Shown here piece after piece: positions 25,741 through 32,986 of a stretch of DNA of 64,000 nucleotides. The stretch's first letter is position 1, and each line of letters begins with the position of its first letter. The notes beneath the pieces are model-generated. The model was not told the origin of the DNA and made no database searches. It saw only the letters and a list, made by a program, of their open reading frames with translations. The DNA is taken from NCBI GenBank assembly GCA_003426165.1, contig QUAH01000002.1:217621-281620 (forward strand), read 5' to 3'. A program made the translations under genes and the position numbers. The stretch comes from Candidatus Saccharicenans subterraneus (GTDB taxonomy: Bacteria; Acidobacteriota; Aminicenantia; Aminicenantales; Saccharicenantaceae).

Positions 25741-25881
25741 ATGATGAAAACAGGTTGTCAATTCCGTCTTCTTTTTTTCGGTGCCGTAGCAACCATAGCC
25801 GCCACGATAGAACTGTCAGGAGGCGCAGTCGGCCTCTGCGCTCTGGCTTCAGGAATTGGGCTATCGGTCATATTAATTTGA
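25741..25881 (+). CDS. Possible 46-residue hydrophobic peptide, uncertain
   Basis: An ATGATG-initiated ORF of 46 codons in front of the ABC operon: a short cationic start (MMKTGCQFR), a hydrophobic stretch, ELSGGAVGLC, then GIGLSVILI and TGA. The ELSGG resembles a double-glycine cleavage site, but the preceding part is hydrophobic, unlike normal GG leaders. No Shine-Dalgarno is visible. It could be a small membrane or secreted peptide linked to the transporter, or chance. Only its position and composition support it. Confidence 0.3.
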   Translation: MMKTGCQFRLLFFGAVATIAATIELSGGAVGLCALASGIGLSVILI

Positions 25882-25924
25882 GATTGGACGTCCTTCTTTG
25901 GTATTGTTTTTGGTATGAATTATG

Positions 25925-25953
25925 TTGCGCAATATAATTCTTAACCATATAAT
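25925..25953 (+). promoter_or_regulatory. Putative sigma-70 promoter of ABC operon
   Basis: -35-like TTGCGC (25925-25930), 17-bp spacer and perfect -10 TATAAT (25948-25953), 33 bp upstream of the first permease start. No sigma-54 element was found here, so the exporter and the peptide genes probably answer to different sigma factors. Confidence 0.45.
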
Positions 25954-25985
25954 CAGGATATTGAAACTTTAGGGGGACCTTAAAG

Positions 25986-26789
25986 ATGAAGCCTCACCTA
26001 TTCTCTGAATATAATGATGTTTGTGATATTACATTCCTAAAAAACATTATAGCCCTAATAGATTCCAGATCAACTAGACATTCCAATCGGGCTGTCTACT
26101 ATATAATTCATTCGGTAATTGCGCTTATCCTGGGGATAGGCTTTTTTGCTGTTCTTTTTGTTGAATCAAAGAACCGGCAGCATTTCCAGATTACAATCGA
26201 GATAATGTTGCTTTTTGTTTTATATATATTAATAATCTCAAACCTGGCCAGATATATTTCGCATGCCGAAATAAGACTTTGGAAAATAAACCATTTTCCC
26301 ATCAAAAAAAGAGATATTTATCTTAGCTATCTTTTTTCCGACCTCCTAAGTTTTAGGAATATACCTTCGCTTACAGCTATTTTTATTATTACTGCGTTTT
26401 TGATAAAAATTTATGGCCTTTTTGCTGTCTTCTCATTGCTATTTCTAATGGTCTATTTTTTTTCTATCATAGTTTGGATAAGGAATGGTTTATTTATTCT
26501 TGAAAGGTTTCTGGTCAAAAAATCCATCAGAGAAAACCTTTATTCGGTGCTTTTAGCAACTGTCATTATTGTTTTTGCCCTTTCATATATTTTGGATAAA
26601 TTAGACACAGAGGGGATTATTCTCAGTATTTTTGGCTATATGCCAATGGGGTGGGCAGGAAACGGCATATTTGGCCTTCAAGAGCGGCTTTATATCCAGG
26701 CTCTTCTTAATCTTGCCTGGCTTTGCATCTTTTCCTTCGTCGGTATCAAGGTTGGACTGATATTGGTTAAAAGGTTAAGCTATGCATGA
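25986..26789 (+). CDS. ABC-2-like exporter permease, first
   Basis: Membrane protein of 267 residues with about six predicted helices: 40-62 (YIIHSVIALILGIGFFAVLF), 70-90, 125-170 as two helices, 190-205 and the last near 240-262. GGGGG precedes the ATG at 25986. There is no sequence motif beyond the topology, so the call rests on context: it overlaps a second membrane protein by 8 bp, which is followed 7 bp later by an ABC ATPase. Two dissimilar permeases plus one ATPase is typical of small exporters for peptides or antibiotics. The AT-rich composition matches the rest of the 26-34 kb segment and differs from flanking genes. Confidence 0.75.
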   Translation: MKPHLFSEYNDVCDITFLKNIIALIDSRSTRHSNRAVYYIIHSVIALILGIGFFAVLFVESKNRQHFQITIEIMLLFVLYILIISNLARYISHAEIRLWKINHFPIKKRDIYLSYLFSDLLSFRNIPSLTAIFIITAFLIKIYGLFAVFSLLFLMVYFFSIIVWIRNGLFILERFLVKKSIRENLYSVLLATVIIVFALSYILDKLDTEGIILSIFGYMPMGWAGNGIFGLQERLYIQALLNLAWLCIFSFVGIKVGLILVKRLSYA

Positions 26790-27501
26790 TCGGTTTGATT
26801 TTAACCCCGATACCATCAAAAAGATATATTTTTTCGAGCTTAAATACGCCTTAAGAGAAAATTCTCTAAAAATATTATTCCTTTTGCCTATCATCATTAT
26901 TCTTATGTTTCTCATGGTGGGAGAATTCAAACATTTAGTGTTTGGTATTAATGAATTTTATATCCTTGCAGGAATCTTTATTTTTGACTCTGAACTGTTT
27001 ATAAATCAATTTTCAATAATCAAAGGAGAATTAAGATTCTTCCGATTATTTTCTTCTCCTGTTATTAGCTTGATTATGGCCAAAAATATCTTCGCCTTTA
27101 CTTTTGTTTTATTTCAATGCGTTGCAATTAATATCATTCTCCTTATTTTCAACTTAACTCAAATAAACGTTCTTGCAAAAGCCCTCATTTATTTTGCCAT
27201 TACCTTTCCGGTATTATCAGGGATAGGCAATATATTATCCATCTTAATGCCCCGTGGTTATATAGAAGGGAGAAAGAGAGAGATGATTTTATCTTCGATC
27301 ATTATTCCCCTTATGACTATATTATTATCTTCTGTTCCCTATCGGCTCTTTCAATTATTAGCGGCGGGCCTTCAAACCTGGCCTAAAATATTTGTTGCTC
27401 TTCTATTCATATTATTATCCTTCTCTGCCTATTATGCTTCCTTAATAAAGTGTGCTTATTCGTTAAATAAAAATATCTTTAGATTGCTGCAAAAATTATG
27501 A
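26782..27501 (+). CDS. ABC-2-like exporter permease, second
   Basis: Membrane protein of 239 residues, with about six helices (for example KILFLLPIIIILMFLMVG at 31-48, ILAGIFIFD, NIFAFTFVLFQCVAINIILLIF and two near the C-terminus). Its start overlaps the previous gene by 8 bp and its stop is 7 bp before the ATPase start, implying translational coupling. It shows the general ABC-2 layout (charged N-terminal segment, long hydrophobic core). No substrate can be read from sequence. Confidence 0.75.
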   Translation: MHDRFDFNPDTIKKIYFFELKYALRENSLKILFLLPIIIILMFLMVGEFKHLVFGINEFYILAGIFIFDSELFINQFSIIKGELRFFRLFSSPVISLIMAKNIFAFTFVLFQCVAINIILLIFNLTQINVLAKALIYFAITFPVLSGIGNILSILMPRGYIEGRKREMILSSIIIPLMTILLSSVPYRLFQLLAAGLQTWPKIFVALLFILLSFSAYYASLIKCAYSLNKNIFRLLQKL

Positions 27502-27508
27502 GGGAACC

Positions 27509-28273
27509 ATGAATTGTTTGGAGCTTACAAATTTACGGAAGGAATTCAAAGAGATAGTAGCCGTTGATAGCATAAACCTAAAGATAAGAAAAGGCATATT
27601 CTTTGGCTTTCTGGGACCTAATGGAGCTGGAAAAACTACTACTATACTGCTGATCGCAGGCCTATTAAAACCTGATTCGGGAAGGATCATAATACTCGAT
27701 CTAGACATTGAAAAAGACGAAACCGAATATAAGCGCCATATCGGAATCGTTCTAGATAGACCGCTATACTTTGAAAAGCTTACCGGGAAAGAGTATCTGC
27801 GCTTCGTGGGGGAAATGTATCGTCTGGATAAGATAATAGTTAAAAAAAGGACCGAAGAATTATTATCCTATCTTGGAATTGAAGAAAAAAAGGACGACTT
27901 AATTGAAACCTACTCCGCCGGAATGAAAAAGAAACTTTCTTTAGGAGCAGCAATAATTCATAACCCGGACTTATTAATACTGGATGAGCCATTTGAAGGA
28001 ATTGATCCAATTTCAGCAAGATCTATAACTAATGTCCTGAAACAAATGGTTTATAAGGGCACGACTGTTTTTATGACTTCTCATAACCTGGAACTGGTCG
28101 AAAAACTTTGTGATGAAGTTGCTATTATCAACAAGGGAAAGCTTATTTTTGAGAGCTCGGCAGAAAAGATTAGAGAAGAGATGAAAAACACGGGCCAAGC
28201 AAATCTTGAGAATCTTTTTATTGAATTATTGGCCGCAGAAAAAGAAATGCGAAGTTTATCATGGCTGGAGTAA
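27509..28273 (+). CDS. ABC transporter ATP-binding protein
   Basis: Cytoplasmic ATPase of 254 residues energising the two permeases. Walker A GPNGAGKTT (36-44), ABC signature YSAGMKKKL (around 135-143, SAGM instead of SGGQ), Walker B LLILDEP (155-161) and the switch histidine in MTSHNLE are all present. The family is the CcmA/NatA-like exporter group. GAGGG lies before the ATG at 27509. The next ORF (28280) begins 6 bp after the stop but is broken. Confidence 0.92.
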   Translation: MNCLELTNLRKEFKEIVAVDSINLKIRKGIFFGFLGPNGAGKTTTILLIAGLLKPDSGRIIILDLDIEKDETEYKRHIGIVLDRPLYFEKLTGKEYLRFVGEMYRLDKIIVKKRTEELLSYLGIEEKKDDLIETYSAGMKKKLSLGAAIIHNPDLLILDEPFEGIDPISARSITNVLKQMVYKGTTVFMTSHNLELVEKLCDEVAIINKGKLIFESSAEKIREEMKNTGQANLENLFIELLAAEKEMRSLSWLE

Positions 28274-28279
28274 GAGATA

Positions 28280-28405
28280 ATGGATAAAATAAAAAACATT
28301 TTTAAGATACTATATTCGCCCTCTGAATTCGCTATGATTAGACATTATCTTTTCATTATCCAGTTCTTCTTCAATCAGGAAGAACCTATGTTTCTTAAAG
28401 TTTGA
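28280..28405 (+). pseudogene. Truncated fourth ORF of the ABC operon
   Basis: An ATG 6 bp after the ATPase stop opens MDKIKNIFKILYSP, which looks like the amphipathic start of another permease. From 28322 the reading frame enters the antisense strand of the inserted activator-gene fragment and stops at 28405. The native part is therefore only 14 codons; the rest of the gene was lost or displaced at the junction. Confidence 0.6.
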
Positions 28406-29111
28406 TTCTCTCCAGTAAAAAAATACGCGACTTAGAAGAGCCTCTAATTGCCTTATATTTCCCGGCCAATCATAATCCCATAGCAAAGCTATCTCTTCTT
28501 CCCTAAAATTGTTTAACCTTTCACTCTTAAACCTACTGCTGTTATCACTCAGGGTGCTCATTTTTATTATCCTTCCCCAGACCCCTTCTGCAATTTCTCT
28601 AAAATCTTGTGCTCTCTTTCTTAAAGGTGGTATCTCTAAAACATATTTATTGATTCTGAATAACAAATCTGCCCGAAATTTCCCAGAAGAAACATCATCC
28701 CGGAGGTTTCGATTCGTAGCCATAAGAATCCTTACATCAACATTCCTTTCAAAGTTTTCTCCAATTCTCCTTATCGTTTTTTCTTCAAGAAGACGTAAAA
28801 GTTTGGTCTGGCATTCAAGGGAAAGATCTCCAATCTCATCAAGAAAAATTGTTCCTGTACTGGCAGATTCTATTAATCCAATCTTATCTTCCCTGGCATC
28901 GGTAAAAGATCCTTTTTTGTGGCCAAAAAGCTCAGACTCAAACAGATGGTTGGGAATAGATGGCAAATCGACGGTAATAAATGGCTTGAAGTTCCGGGTT
29001 GAGCTATTATGTATGGCCTCGGCGAATAATTTCTTCCCTGTTCCTGTTTCTCCAATGATCAGAACATCAACTTCCTGCTTTGCTAATAGTTTAGCCTTTG
29101 CTTTTATTTCC
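28322..29111 (-). pseudogene. Partial duplicate of the sigma-54 activator gene
   Basis: This 790-bp block matches 33239-34028 base for base at a constant offset of 4917. The one difference I found is T at 29097 against C at 34014. It contains the AAA+ core from Walker A through the end of the ATPase domain but lacks the start codon with the first residues and the last ~85 codons with the DNA-binding helices. The longest ATG-initiated reading is 218 codons (28966 to 28310). The ends fall abruptly: TCTGAATTC on one side, TTATTTCC on the other. Near-identity means recent copying or gene conversion. It cannot encode a complete activator. Confidence 0.9.
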
Positions 29112-29137
29112 CGTTTGCCTAACCATTATCTGAATCT

Positions 29138-29165
29138 AATAAGAATTTTCTTATTCTAGTAAGAA
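29138..29165. promoter_or_regulatory. Putative enhancer (UAS) for the sigma-54 promoter
   Basis: A perfect inverted repeat AATAAGAA-TT-TTCTTATT (29138-29155) is overlapped by two direct CTA(A/G)TAAGAA copies 20 bp apart (29136-29145 and 29156-29165). It ends about 38 bp before the -24 element. Position and dyad symmetry fit an activator-binding site, but no binding data exist. Confidence 0.5.
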
Positions 29166-29202
29166 AAGGGAGATAACCACACCTCAATTCCGGCTATATC
29201 TC

Positions 29203-29218
29203 TGGCATAAGATTTGCT
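29203..29218 (+). promoter_or_regulatory. Sigma-54 (-24/-12) promoter of the peptide operon
   Basis: TGGCATAAGATTTGCT matches the consensus TGGCACG-N4-TTGCW: invariant GG (29204-29205) and GC (29216-29217) separated by exactly 10 bp, with TGGCA and TTGCT intact. Transcription would begin near 29229, giving a leader of about 140 nt before the first peptide gene. A sigma-54 activator gene is in the same locus. Confidence 0.75.
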
Positions 29219-29368
29219 ACTGTTACAAATGATGAATCGTTTGAAATCTTATTACTACTATCGGGTTTGATAAGAAGGGTGATATTATTTTTGACCAGAA
29301 CATAAAGAGATGAAATAACTTTTGTGATGATGAAACTTATTTCGAAATCAAATAAAAAGGAGATTTTA

Positions 29369-29560
29369 ATGAGTAAAAAGAGCATTTTGTGTATCATGTT
29401 TATGTTGGTATTAGGGCTTCTTTTTTCTATGGTTTTAGCCGGACCTCCTGTCTTACGTGGGCATACGACAAGCATTGACATCGGCGGAGGAATTCATGTC
29501 ATCGCATGTGATTGTACCGCAACTGAAGATCTGGATTGTTCATGTATAATTAAGAATTAG
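29369..29560 (+). CDS. Small secreted cysteine peptide 1 (CxC-x7-CxC)
   Basis: 63 residues from the ATG at 29369, chosen for its AAAAAGGAGA site; earlier in-frame ATGs at 29324 lack one. Residues 1-24 are a signal peptide (ILCIMFMLVLGLLFSMVLA), so the mature peptide is about 39 residues starting GPPVLRG. It ends in C47-D-C49, seven residues, C57-S-C59, then IIKN. Its neighbour at 29610 has the same spacing and the same PP..L(R/K)G, so the two are paralogues. The four cysteines could form disulfides, bind a metal or be substrates of the CPSC protein downstream. First gene after the sigma-54 promoter. I know no named family. Confidence 0.8.
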   Translation: MSKKSILCIMFMLVLGLLFSMVLAGPPVLRGHTTSIDIGGGIHVIACDCTATEDLDCSCIIKN

Positions 29561-29609
29561 CGTGGCGACCAAAAATAAAGTCTGGCGATGAATTGTCGAG
29601 GGAGGTAAG

Positions 29610-29801
29610 ATGAAAGACAGAAAGAAAAAATTTATTTTGATTATCCTGGGTTTCTTTCTGATCGTAGTGCTGGCCGTAGCTTCTCCATCCGATCCGCCCA
29701 CTATTTTAAAAGGGTGGATTACATTCAACGGTCCAGATTGGGAATGTACTTGTCCACAAAAGCTTTATTATGATTGTTTTTGCATCGTTCCCGCAAAATA
29801 A
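29610..29801 (+). CDS. Small secreted cysteine peptide 2 (CxC-x7-CxC)
   Basis: 63 residues from the ATG at 29610 with GGGAGG upstream. A basic start (MKDRKKK), a hydrophobic signal segment (8-25, ending LAVAS), then SDPPTILKG, a short GWITFNGPDWE stretch and C46-T-C48, seven residues, C56-F-C58, IVPAK. Cysteine spacing is identical to peptide 1, while the residues between differ, which argues that the cysteines are what is conserved. It lies 49 bp after peptide 1 on the same transcript. Secreted or periplasmic; function unknown. Confidence 0.8.
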   Translation: MKDRKKKFILIILGFFLIVVLAVASPSDPPTILKGWITFNGPDWECTCPQKLYYDCFCIVPAK

Positions 29802-30019
29802 ACAAATAATAAGAGCAATTTTTTCAGTAAATTGACCCGGCGGGAAGGTACATAAACAGCACAGAACCTGATCGGAAAATGAATTGTTCATTGAAATTGC
29901 CTCATTCACTAAATAATTGGTAATTTATTCACATCAGAGCAAAATGCGGGTAGCATCCTTCAGCAAGCTTGATAAGTACTATTAAATGGATATCCCAGCA
30001 AGAGGAGGAACTCTGTTTC

Positions 30020-31105
30020 ATGAAAAGAGAAATGATTTTTCTGTCTCTCATTGTTCTTATACCAATCTCACTTTATTCAGCGGGAAATTTGCCGCAGCCC
30101 GTTTTACGGATAAAGGATAAGATTCAGATAAGAATCTCTCCTACTGAAGGTTCAGCACTACTCAAAAGCCGATATGAGGTTTTGCCGATTTTATTAACCG
30201 AGGGTTATCAACAAGAGATATTAATCTGGAGAGGTACCTATCTTGAGGTCTTTTCAAAGGAGGGCCAGTTTATAAAACGAGTTGGCAGAGAAGGAGAGGG
30301 ACCAGGGGAGTTCTCGGGAATAATAAAAGTAATTTACCGCAATGGCAGATACTATATTTTAGATTTTCCCAACAAGGTTTCAATATTTGATCGGGAATTC
30401 AATTTTATCGCCAGAACGATATACGCGGGCAAGCTTACTTCACCATTTATCCACGATTTCGATATAAACGAAAGTATTTTTGTCGCGGTGCAAAGGAACC
30501 GCCCATATGATAAAGACATGAGACAATCTGAAGCAGCAAATAATAATGTTATAAGTATTTATTCGCTCAACGGAGAATATAAGCATTCCTTCTTCCCTCA
30601 AAATGAAGGCTGGGCTGTTTATCCAGAAGAGTCTCTTCTTGGGGGACATATATTACTCAATGAAAACAAGTTGTTCTTCGTTTTTAATTCCATAAACAAG
30701 ATTTGGATGACTAGTTTAGATGGCAAGCATATTCGGAAAAAGGAATTTGGCAAGAACTGGTGGAAACCTATCATCTTCAATCAAAATTTATATCGCGAGG
30801 CGCGAAAGGCTGGCAAATCGGCCGGCCTTCTTCTTGAAAACGCACTTCTTTCTGGAGATGTCATTGATGGCATTTACGTTTATAAAGATGACATCGCCAT
30901 TAAAATACTTCGAACGATAGATGGTAATCCAAATACCTTTTTAATTATAATTAAAAGTAATCTGATAAATGAATCGGATCCAATTTACCTTAATTCCTAT
31001 CAGTTTTGCTATGCTGGCAAAAACGACCTCTATTTCTACCGATATCTCAGTGAGTACAACCCAAATATGATTAACATTATAGAAATTGTGAAATGCGATA
31101 TCTGA
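30020..31105 (+). CDS. Exported six-bladed beta-propeller protein A
   Basis: 361 residues from the ATG at 30020; it has AGGAGG upstream and is followed at once by a signal peptide (1-22, MIFLSLIVLIPISLYSAG). The GREGEGPGEF motif and blade-like repeats (YYILDFPNKVSIFDREF, KLFFVFNSINKIWMTSLDG, NDLYFYRYL) place it with the six-bladed propellers of Bacteroidetes and Aminicenantes. It follows the two cysteine peptides by 218 bp on the same strand and overlaps the next propeller gene by 13 bp. A role as receptor, sensor or scaffold for the peptides is inference. Confidence 0.8.
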   Translation: MKREMIFLSLIVLIPISLYSAGNLPQPVLRIKDKIQIRISPTEGSALLKSRYEVLPILLTEGYQQEILIWRGTYLEVFSKEGQFIKRVGREGEGPGEFSGIIKVIYRNGRYYILDFPNKVSIFDREFNFIARTIYAGKLTSPFIHDFDINESIFVAVQRNRPYDKDMRQSEAANNNVISIYSLNGEYKHSFFPQNEGWAVYPEESLLGGHILLNENKLFFVFNSINKIWMTSLDGKHIRKKEFGKNWWKPIIFNQNLYREARKAGKSAGLLLENALLSGDVIDGIYVYKDDIAIKILRTIDGNPNTFLIIIKSNLINESDPIYLNSYQFCYAGKNDLYFYRYLSEYNPNMINIIEIVKCDI

Positions 31106-32148
31106 TAGCGATATTTGCAGAATTATTAATTTCTGCTACTCTACACGCGGGATTTTATCAAAATTGGGATTCGAAATATCTACTGGTCAATAGGTGGGCC
31201 TATCCGGAAGCCAGGTTAACCGGCTATCTTTTTGACGCATTCATAGATCCAAAAAATAATACCCTGATTATGATGCTTTTCAGGGACGGCATAAAACTGA
31301 TATCAAAGGACGGAATTAGCGATCTGGCCAAAATAGGCCAAGGCCCCGGAGAGATAGCCAGGTGGTCAGCAATCTCCCTCGAAGGTGATCATCTTATAAT
31401 TTTTGAGGCAACGGGTAAAATCATATATTACAGACGAAATATATCCTCTTTTACATACGAAAAAACGAACTGGCTCCGTTGGGGAACCGAGTTTCCAGTA
31501 ATTAGAGGGGCAGTCAAATTAAATAATAAATATTATATAACAGGTTTTTCTCTGAAATCAGAACCCAGCACAACTAATAGCGAGGCATTTTTCCTAACAA
31601 TATTTAACGATAACGGACTCCTCATAAAACAGTTGATTTGGAAAAACTTCAAAGGCTTTTGGCGGGGTCCACCTCTTCTTACATCTCATATTCAGCAACA
31701 TGGATCTGAAGTTTGGGTGATTCTTGAATCAGAACCGACCTTATACATTATTGATACCAGAGAAGATAAGGTTAAACGTGAGGTGAATCTCGAAACACCC
31801 GTAGGATTTAAGCCAATTGGTGATTATATGCCTGTTGATAAATATACCATTTCGACACTGCAAAAGAAGTATGAAGAGTGGGTACTGTCCTATTCCAGAA
31901 TAGAACGGTTTATAATAACTGATAACTATCTCATCCTTCAGGCGCGAACCTGTAATAATTCAGGTCCTAAATATTTCGTTATGCTATATGATGTGGAAAC
32001 TTTTGCACTTAAAGAAACCTATCTTACTGACCATCTTCTTCTTGCAGAGAATGACGGCCACTATTATTTTCTGGCAAATGGAGACCCAGGTCTTGATGAA
32101 AATGCATGTTCGGTAGATATCAGAATCTACAAAGGGAGAGGCAAATGA
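31093..32148 (+). CDS. Exported six-bladed beta-propeller protein B
   Basis: 351 residues; signal peptide (1-19, MRYLIAIFAELLISATLHA). It carries the IGQGPGEI motif of the family and repeats such as NTLIMMLFRDGIKLISKDG and TLYIIDTREDKVKREVN. The start lies inside the end of propeller A (13-bp overlap) and its stop overlaps the thioredoxin-like gene by 4 bp (ATGA), so the three are translationally coupled. Sequence is clearly diverged from A (distinct blades), suggesting separate ligands or a heteromeric arrangement. Confidence 0.8.
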   Translation: MRYLIAIFAELLISATLHAGFYQNWDSKYLLVNRWAYPEARLTGYLFDAFIDPKNNTLIMMLFRDGIKLISKDGISDLAKIGQGPGEIARWSAISLEGDHLIIFEATGKIIYYRRNISSFTYEKTNWLRWGTEFPVIRGAVKLNNKYYITGFSLKSEPSTTNSEAFFLTIFNDNGLLIKQLIWKNFKGFWRGPPLLTSHIQQHGSEVWVILESEPTLYIIDTREDKVKREVNLETPVGFKPIGDYMPVDKYTISTLQKKYEEWVLSYSRIERFIITDNYLILQARTCNNSGPKYFVMLYDVETFALKETYLTDHLLLAENDGHYYFLANGDPGLDENACSVDIRIYKGRGK

Positions 32149-32624
32149 AGTTGAGAAAGCAAAGTAAAGACATATTATTAGATTCGTCAATAATTATTAT
32201 GACCACATTGGTCTTGATTGTTTGTTATTTCCGATTTATAAAAAGAGATGAGAACTCATTTGAATGCCGGTCTTTTGAAGAAATTAAGATACTTGATCGA
32301 AAAGGAAACGAAAAAAGAATCATCGAGCTATCAAATGCCAGGGGAGAAAGCTACGTTCTATTCCTGGAGATTAACTCCTGCCCTTCATGTATCTTTAAGG
32401 GATTCAACGAACTCAGGTCCCTGATGGACGAAGGGAAAACCGCCTTTGCAGTTGTTATCCACGACTGGTTTGAAGAATGGAGCTCATGGGCTGCAAGCTA
32501 CGAATCTTTCCCAGTATACCTTATGAGAAGAGAAACTTATCATAATCACATTTTTTCTCCCTACATGCCCGTCCTAGTCAAATTCAATAAAAACAAAGTA
32601 GCAAAATACCGATATGTATACTGA
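32145..32624 (+). CDS. Membrane-anchored thioredoxin-like protein with CPSC motif
   Basis: 159 residues. One N-terminal membrane helix (about 11-30, LLDSSIIIMTTLVLIVCYF) with an exported domain. SYVLFLEINSCPSC places C79 and C82 at the start of a helix as in thioredoxin and TlpA folds, and YMPVLVKF (P near 146) fits the cis-proline loop. Start ATG at 32145 overlaps the previous stop by 4 bp. Established knowledge: such anchored proteins exchange disulfides outside the cytoplasm. Inference: in this operon the likely clients are the CxC-x7-CxC peptides. The remaining fold is divergent from TlpA and no peroxiredoxin catalytic motif was seen. Confidence 0.78.
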   Translation: MKLRKQSKDILLDSSIIIMTTLVLIVCYFRFIKRDENSFECRSFEEIKILDRKGNEKRIIELSNARGESYVLFLEINSCPSCIFKGFNELRSLMDEGKTAFAVVIHDWFEEWSSWAASYESFPVYLMRRETYHNHIFSPYMPVLVKFNKNKVAKYRYVY

Positions 32625-32654
32625 ATCTTCCTACTCGAAACAATCAGATTATTA

Positions 32655-32897
32655 ATGCCATACAAACTAATCGCTTTTATCATATCATTTATGTTATGCA
32701 TCCGGAGTTTCCTGGAAGCAGATAAATGGTTGAGGATTATAATTGGGACGGTAATTTTGGGGTTATTTATTTTGCCAATGTTATTACCAACACTATTTTT
32801 ATTTGACAAAACAGGACTGGTGCTATTGAATACAAGAATAGTTGCCGGAATTTGCAGCTATCTGTATCTTAGAATAAAGGGCATAAAAATTTCCTAG
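32655..32897 (+). CDS. Small membrane protein, last gene of peptide operon
   Basis: 80 residues with two or three hydrophobic helices (5-17, 28-52 with GTVILGLFILPMLLPTLFLF, 58-72) and a lysine-rich end. The start at 32655 has no clear Shine-Dalgarno; in-frame context and location 30 bp after the thioredoxin-like gene support it. No family recognised. It may partner the thioredoxin-like protein as a membrane electron conduit, but no conserved redox cysteines are present, so this is speculation. Confidence 0.55.
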   Translation: MPYKLIAFIISFMLCIRSFLEADKWLRIIIGTVILGLFILPMLLPTLFLFDKTGLVLLNTRIVAGICSYLYLRIKGIKIS

Positions 32898-32986
32898 AAA
32901 GACGTCTCCTCCCACATTATGCTCGAAGCGCTGAGTTCTTGATCGTTAACAAAATAGACTAACTGGGAATAAAACCAATCTTCCCT

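Noticed and set aside
25741..25881. Classical double-glycine bacteriocin precursor
   Set aside because: ELSGG is present but the leader is hydrophobic and there is no ribosome site or peptidase-containing exporter; kept only as a low-confidence ORF.
28509..29159. 216-codon plus-strand frame in the duplicated block, repeated at 33426-34034
   Set aside because: Exact antisense of the sigma-54 activator coding sequence in both copies; identity between copies reflects DNA duplication, not coding selection.
29369..29801. Assigning the peptides to the Bacteroidetes NVEALA family
   Set aside because: Location and cysteines are similar in spirit, but the NVEALA motif is absent and the cysteine spacing differs.
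29540..29909. Small minus-strand ORFs opposite the peptide genes
   Set aside because: Their opposite strand has signal peptides, RBS and paralogous cysteine spacing; the antisense frames have none.
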